Source: Condylostoma magnum
Taxonomy: Eukaryota; Ciliophora; Heterotrichea; Heterotrichida; Condylostomatidae
NCBI GenBank assembly: GCA_920105805.1
Contig: CAKKTI010000244.1
Location: 1-32,365, forward strand
Direction: 5' to 3'
Length of the DNA: 32,365 bases
Shown: positions 24,541-32,365 of the stretch, piece by piece
Layout of the letters: every line of letters starts with the position of its first letter
Numbering within the stretch: the first letter of the stretch is position 1
Notes under the pieces: model-generated
Database searches by the model: none
What the model saw: the letters and a program-made list of their open reading frames with translations, nothing else
Told to the model about the DNA's origin: nothing
Made by a program: the position numbers and the translations under genes

Positions 24541-26040
24541 TTAAGGAAGTGATAAGTTTAGTAGTGTTGTTAGGGATTCTGAGTTGCATTGAGCTAGTTC
24601 CTTTGCCAAGGTTGTTATTTTACTAAGGTTAGAAGCTGCAATGGGGGAAGAGGGCTCCTAGGTGATTATGCTGTTTTGGATTGTATCGGGATAAGCTGAC
24701 TTATTCTAACAGGAAAGCTTGCTTAGGTTGTAACTTCTTTTAAGCTGTTTTCAAACTTCACCGGTTCATTCAAGCTCATCGCATAGATCTGGGCTATATT
24801 GATCAACTATGTCATTATCTTCATTTTCTAGTTTCATTAGAATAAGCAGCTGTAGTATTATTTAGTGGAGATTTTCACCGTTTTGTATTATGAGTTGTTT
24901 AAAGTTAGCATTGTTCTCAGAGAGATTGTAGAGATAGGTTGAGAGAAAAGCCAGGTTTTTCTAGTTTCGAGGCTCATTTAGGTAAATTTAGCCAAGGGTA
25001 GTTTGTTTGTGCAGATTTTCTAAGGAATCAACTAGTTATTGATTTTCTTTGTATTAAGGATTAAATAGTCGGTAGTCGTCTCTAAGCTGCAAGATTTGCT
25101 TTAATAATTCCTCCTAAGAAGCTAATATACTCGTAGCTAATTGCAATGTTCCATTATCTATCCCCTACGCTTTCTTTTAAAGCACATTTTCAGCCTGTAT
25201 AATCACCTTATTATCAAAATTAAGATCCTTTAATAACACCTCACTACCAAATTCCTTTAATCTTTGTAACAAAGTAACTCTAACTTTCATAAAGTCGTCT
25301 AAATCATTATTAGATTTTAATAAATCACATACCAAATAGATTATCTCCCCAAAGCCTTATCTAGCCTAGTCTTCTATCATTATAAAGTCCTCTATGATTT
25401 ATCTCTCATAATCAGTTCAAAATATATCAAACTCTTCCAAGCTTTTTCTAAGCTCAAAGGATAAATCTTGTACAGTGTCCCCCTCATCTCCTATACGGAA
25501 TCTATTATATATGTCGCAAAGCACATGCTGCAATTCACTGAAAACCAATGCAAGCTCATTGCCAGATGTTATAGAGTTCTAAGAAAACTAGTACTGTATT
25601 TAGTTAAATTCAACACTTTACTAGTCATTTAAAGCCATCAGAAGAATTTTCAAAGGAAAGTACTTATTCAAGGAAAACTCATTGCTTAGGGAAAAACAGA
25701 AAAGCTACTTTCTATGAATCCTTTGCTATGGGAAAACTTGATAAGTCTGGAAGCATTTTTCAAGGAGTTCTAAGGATTATTCTAATTTAGTTAGAATTTT
25801 AGTATCAGATAGGTCGTATTTACCATCGTCAATTAATTAGATGTCAGAAAATGACATTACTGTGTTTTCTAATAGCAGAAATTCATTGGTTTCTTTAAAC
25901 TCATCTATTTTACTTTTATTTCATCTATAGTAAAGGTTTTCTGATGCCTCCATTGAATCACTATGTGATGGAGATTCATCAATTTACTTTGTAGAGACAC
26001 CATAATCCGAGTATCTCGGCCGCAATGGAATATTATTCAT
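24541..26040 (-). CDS. Uncharacterised helical protein, tandem paralogue B (499 residues)
   Basis: One frame from ATG 26040 (MNNIPLRPRYSDYG) to TAA 24543. It matches paralogue A in NEFLLLENTVM, QHVLCDIYNR, FDIFWTDYER, MIEDQARQ and VWKQLKRSYNLSKL, in the same order and at similar spacing, but the sequence between motifs has diverged strongly, so the duplication is old. The N-terminus has a short basic/Pro stretch and then Ser/Glu-rich sequence; the C-terminal 50 residues are polar and unlike A. The function is unknown. It is divergent from the K+ channel gene, with 249 bp between starts, and 84 bp upstream of paralogue A's start. Confidence 0.72.
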
Positions 26041-26289
26041 GTAAATATGCAATAAGTAAAATCTCATAAAGATGCATGAAAAGTTAAAATTGATTAAAAT
26101 CCCTGTATAAAAATGTAGGAAAATTTTAGCTCATGTAAAGCATCTTGACAAAGAGACAGTAATCAGTATTTATAGGATTTTTAAGAGTATCACAATGATA
26201 AAACCCCTAATTTTTATATTAAACAGAGAACATATAACTATATAAAGGTATGACGAAGAGCACTATTCAAAATTAAGTTTCAACGTAAT
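26041..26289. promoter_or_regulatory. Divergent intergenic region between paralogue B and the K+ channel
   Basis: 249 bp between two head-to-head starts, so it must hold both promoters. It is AT-rich; I see no defined motif. An upstream extension of the K+ channel frame (FQRN before ATG 26290) is open but unconserved. Confidence 0.45.
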
Positions 26290-28182
26290 ATGTAAAAACT
26301 GCATAACAATATACTTTAATTTGGTGTAGATGAAAACTTCAAGGAGCATAGCTCCGGTGAAATGATGGAAATGATGAAGTAAAATACACTGCTTTTTGCG
26401 TCAAGGGTTAAAGCTGGTGATAACATATAAATTCCTTGATTTTATATTCATCCAGATAAGAAATTCAGAGCTATCTGAAACATTATTCTAGTAGTTTTGT
26501 TAATATACACAGCTACGATTATGCCATATAGACTTGCATTTTATGAATCAGAGTACTATGATACCTGGACTATAGTAGAATTATCAGTAGATATGTTATT
26601 CTTTATAGATATAATCATTAATTTTCTATCCCCGTACTACGATAAAGAAAATGTTTTAATCTTACAATGAAGTAAAATAAGCTGGAATTACATAATATCA
26701 TGATTCTTTTTAGACATAACCTCAATTATACCTATTAATCTTATCCAGTTTTATATAAACGGAGAGGAATAAAATGGCTAAAGCTACAATGGCCTTTTAA
26801 GATTATTCAGACTTCCAAGATTATACAAACTAGTTAAAATTTTTAGGATTATGAAGCTTTTTAAAAACAGTAATAGCTAGTTTTATGAGGATTTACAAGA
26901 CATAATTCAATTGAATCAGAGAGTATCACGTTTAGCTAAATTCATTATATCAATTGGCATTGGTGTGCATATAATATCCTGTATGTGATTCCTAATTGCA
27001 AAAATTGATAACTTTTCCCCAGATACCTGAGTACTAAGGTATAATTGATAGGATGATGATAACTCTATGAATTATCTTAGATGTGTGTATTGAACCATAA
27101 CTACTCTCACGACTGTGGGGTATGGTGATATATCCTCATTCACTGATATAGAGATATTATTCGGAATAATTATAATGCTAAGTGGAGTGGGATTTTACAG
27201 CTTTATGGCCGGATCTTTAAGTGCTGTTTTAAGTGATATGGATATTTAGTCTAAGGAAATTGCTGCAAAATTAGCCACTGTAGAAATGTTTGCCCAAGAA
27301 ACTAAAATTATTCAGTAGGATAAACTCAAAATGAAATCTGCAATTAGATTTAATGCTAAAAAACTTGGAGTATTTTGGAATAATAAGCATAATTTAATGA
27401 GTGAGCTACCTGCGGATCTGTAGTACAAAGTAGTGACTTAAATGTACAATGGAAAAGCATGTAAAAATTTGTTGTTTAAAGACAGGAATATCTCACTGAT
27501 AATTTAATTAATGACACTTTTTTATCCTATGTATTTTACCCCAGACACTTATGTTTACTAATATGGAGAATATCCTAATGAAGTGTACTGTAATCTGCAT
27601 GGAAAGGTATAATTTCTTATAGATAAAGACAATTTAGCATATAAGTCATTTTTGTCTAAGTCTTATTTTGGTGAAGTTGAGATTTTCTTTAATATTTAAA
27701 GAGTTGATTATGCTATTGCTAGGTAAAAGACTGAATTGATGTTTATCAATAGGCAAGATTTCATTTCCCTTATGGGTATGTTCGAATAGGATAAAAGTAA
27801 TATAGAGAAAATTGCTAGAAAGAAGCTTAAAAACTGTTTGAAGTAAAAATATAAACTAATTGAATTGGTATTAGAAAATTCTAGATAGTAATAGAATACT
27901 ATACTTTGCTTTAAATACAAGAAATTGTTATAATAGGTAAAGTAGGATTTTAAGTACTTAGAGATTCATTAGAATACTACATAGTCAAATTTAATCGATC
28001 ATCTTCACAATTTTAGTGAAACTGTATAGTAAAGAAGGTATAATGACTATAAAAAGACATAAAAAAGACTAAACAAAATACAGTAAAAAATATAATACCA
28101 AATTAATCAATAAAACTCCAACCACCAATAAGCAATATCTGTAATAGAATCAAAAATAGACAAGTTATTAAAAAAGCTATAA
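26290..28182 (+). CDS. Voltage-gated K+ channel with cyclic-nucleotide-binding-like domain (EAG/CNG family)
   Basis: 630 codons. Six membrane segments begin near residue 60. S3 reads ISWFFLDITSIIP (Trp138 is TGA). S4 is RLFRLPRLYKLVKIFR at 171-186, with basic residues at every third position. The pore has VYWTITTLTTVGYGD, with the GYGD filter at 277-280 and Trp268 encoded by TGA. A C-linker (ELPADLQYKVV) leads to a cyclic-nucleotide-binding fold at about 375-490 (FYPMYFTPDTYVYQYGE; YFGEVEIFF). The phosphate-binding cassette is diverged and lacks a clear Arg after the GE motif, so nucleotide binding is doubtful, as in EAG-type channels. A Gln/Lys-rich tail follows. It would set membrane potential and K+ efflux at the plasma or ciliary membrane. 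It ends at TAA 28180, 5 bp from the stop of the convergent kinase gene. Confidence 0.9.
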
Positions 28183-28187
28183 AATTA

Positions 28188-30848
<2,661 letters not shown>

Positions 30849-32096
30849 TTTCTTATGAAATTATTATTCATATTTATGTGTTATTATTAATATAAGGTTC
30901 AAGAATACTATAAGGGATATAAGTAAAAGAGATAAAAGCTTAAATAATCAGGATGTTGTTTGGTCTAAATTGATTGGAAAGTATATTAAATTAGTAAAGG
31001 AATGTGCTAAGCAATTGATTTAAAATTAATCCATAGATATAAAAGACTCGCAGTGATTATGAATTCATATTAGTATACAGTATTTATTCATTGATAGAAG
31101 TTTAAGCATTCCTTCTGATAATAAAGAATACTTCAAATTTACTGCAACTAAACAGTAAAAGGCTAAATAAATATGCAAATAGGCCCACAATCTTCATCAC
31201 TACTACTAACTATATTAAAATAGCTTGGACTTATAACTACAGGAAGTTAGCTTTAAATGTTATAGCTTAATTATTGTTATGTAATACCTCACATTCAATG
31301 AGGTGCAAGAATATTTAACGTCTCTTTATCCATTTTCAATATCATTGTAAAAATCATCTGTTGTTATTGGAAACTTAAATATTAAAAATCTATGTATTCA
31401 TCCACTATTTCCTGTAATAAGTCGTCATCTTTCCATAAATATGAAAATTAGAACTACAGAACTTAACTAAGCTTACATTATTTAAAAAATTATTGTGTGT
31501 TATAATAATCTTAATGATAAGTTTAATAGATCATCTCTTATTTTGCGAGTAATCAATTACGACTTCTGGTAAAGTATATTTAGATTATACTAAACCTAAT
31601 TCCATTATTAAGTCCTTTCTTCTTTTTGTGTGGATTAATAATCAATAAAGAATTGGCAAATAGATCTGCAATTAGGTTTGATAGTCGGGGTTATAGATTC
31701 ATTACCAAAGTCTGCAATACAATCTACCCGGGTTTTATCTAAGTACTAAATTTGTATTAATCTTTGTCTATGTTTGTAAATTAAGTGATATACATATAAT
31801 TACACTTAAAGCAATAAGCCTAGTAAGCACAATAGCACAACGCTTACATTGAATGGTTACTATATTACTTGGATTACCATTAACATTGTAAAATAATTTT
31901 ATTATATTTAGAGCATCTTTTCACCATTGATCTAGAAATAATGGAGATTGGGGGAATCAGACGAAAAATAAAGGCTGCATAGGCAAATTAGCTTTGTTTT
32001 GATTAAATTACTCGATAATTACATGTTATCAGTCTGTTTAAAGTTACTAGTCTTCTTAAATATCAATTTTTTAATATTGTTGTTAGGTTTTCAGTG
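30849..32096. other. AT-rich right arm without a recognised gene
   Basis: About 1.25 kb between the kinase start and the right inverted repeat. It is AT-rich and split in all frames, with no recognisable protein motif even under the reassigned code. The part nearest 30849 should contain the kinase promoter. I saw no clear similarity to the left arm apart from the terminal repeat itself. Confidence 0.5.
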
Positions 32097-32365
32097 TATC
32101 CTCCTCACCAATATTCATCAAACTAGGGGTTTAATGTACTCTTTATTTATAGGCATAGTTCTTATGGTCAATATGTAATCTATCGCTTTTAAAGGAATAC
32201 TTCGTTACTATAATATAGTTTTTTTGAATAGAAGACATTACAGTTTTAGTTTATAATCCGATAATTACAGATTATTACAGTTGGATAAAACGACATCTAT
32301 ATACTGCCTGATACATAAAAGATTAAAGTTATTCAAATGATATGTTTTGTACATTATTTCAATAA
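32097..32365 (-). repeat. Right terminal inverted repeat
   Basis: Reverse-complement partner of 1-269, colinear without gaps. Differences cluster around 32225-32266 and 32127-32180. The copy ends exactly at the last base of the window, as the left copy begins at the first, so the sequence seems cut or assembled at the limit of the repeat. Confidence 0.95.

Noticed and set aside
24255-24626. Plus-strand frame of 123 codons
   Set aside because: It overlaps the two minus-strand paralogues and shows no motif of its own.

Overview
The window looks like a compact, AT-rich ciliate macronuclear segment, probably from a heterotrich close to Condylostoma. The main reason is the genetic code. Thirteen protein genes read cleanly only if TAA and TAG mean Gln and TGA means Trp, and the same three codons also end the genes. 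In the K+ channel two TGA codons fall on Trp positions typical of such channels, and in the kinase the protein ends in the canonical GWDxDF tail directly before TAG-TAA. With this ambiguous code the fragmented reading frames join into long, intact, intronless genes.

The two ends of the window are an inverted repeat of about 269 bp (1-269 and 32097-32365, about 12 mismatches), with no telomere repeat. The window may therefore be a complete small linear chromosome or contig of 32.4 kb. Inside the left repeat lies about 2.7 kb without a live gene, holding a decayed relic of a membrane-protein gene (about 1688-2030). Next comes a fuller but frame-broken member of the same family (2980 to about 6040). 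Inside the right repeat is about 1.25 kb of apparently empty AT-rich DNA.

The core (6159-30848) is densely packed. In order it holds: a transportin-3/importin-13 type import receptor (+); an otubain deubiquitinase (-); a four-domain voltage-gated Ca2+ channel with an EEEE filter (-); an acyl-CoA oxidase (-); a BTB/pentapeptide KCTD-like protein (-); a tiny PH-domain protein (+); a 588-residue coiled-coil protein (-); a multi-pass membrane protein ending in a tubulin-tyrosine-ligase-like domain (-); a 183-residue coiled-coil protein (-); two tandem paralogues of unknown function (-,-); an EAG/CNG-like K+ channel (+); and a cGMP-dependent protein kinase with four cyclic-nucleotide-binding domains (-). 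Gaps between genes are often 5-90 bp.

The Ca2+ channel, K+ channel, cyclic-nucleotide kinase and TTL-like protein would fit control of membrane excitability and cilia, but they need not act together; ciliate neighbours are usually unrelated. All functional names rest on motifs read by eye; no database search was run.
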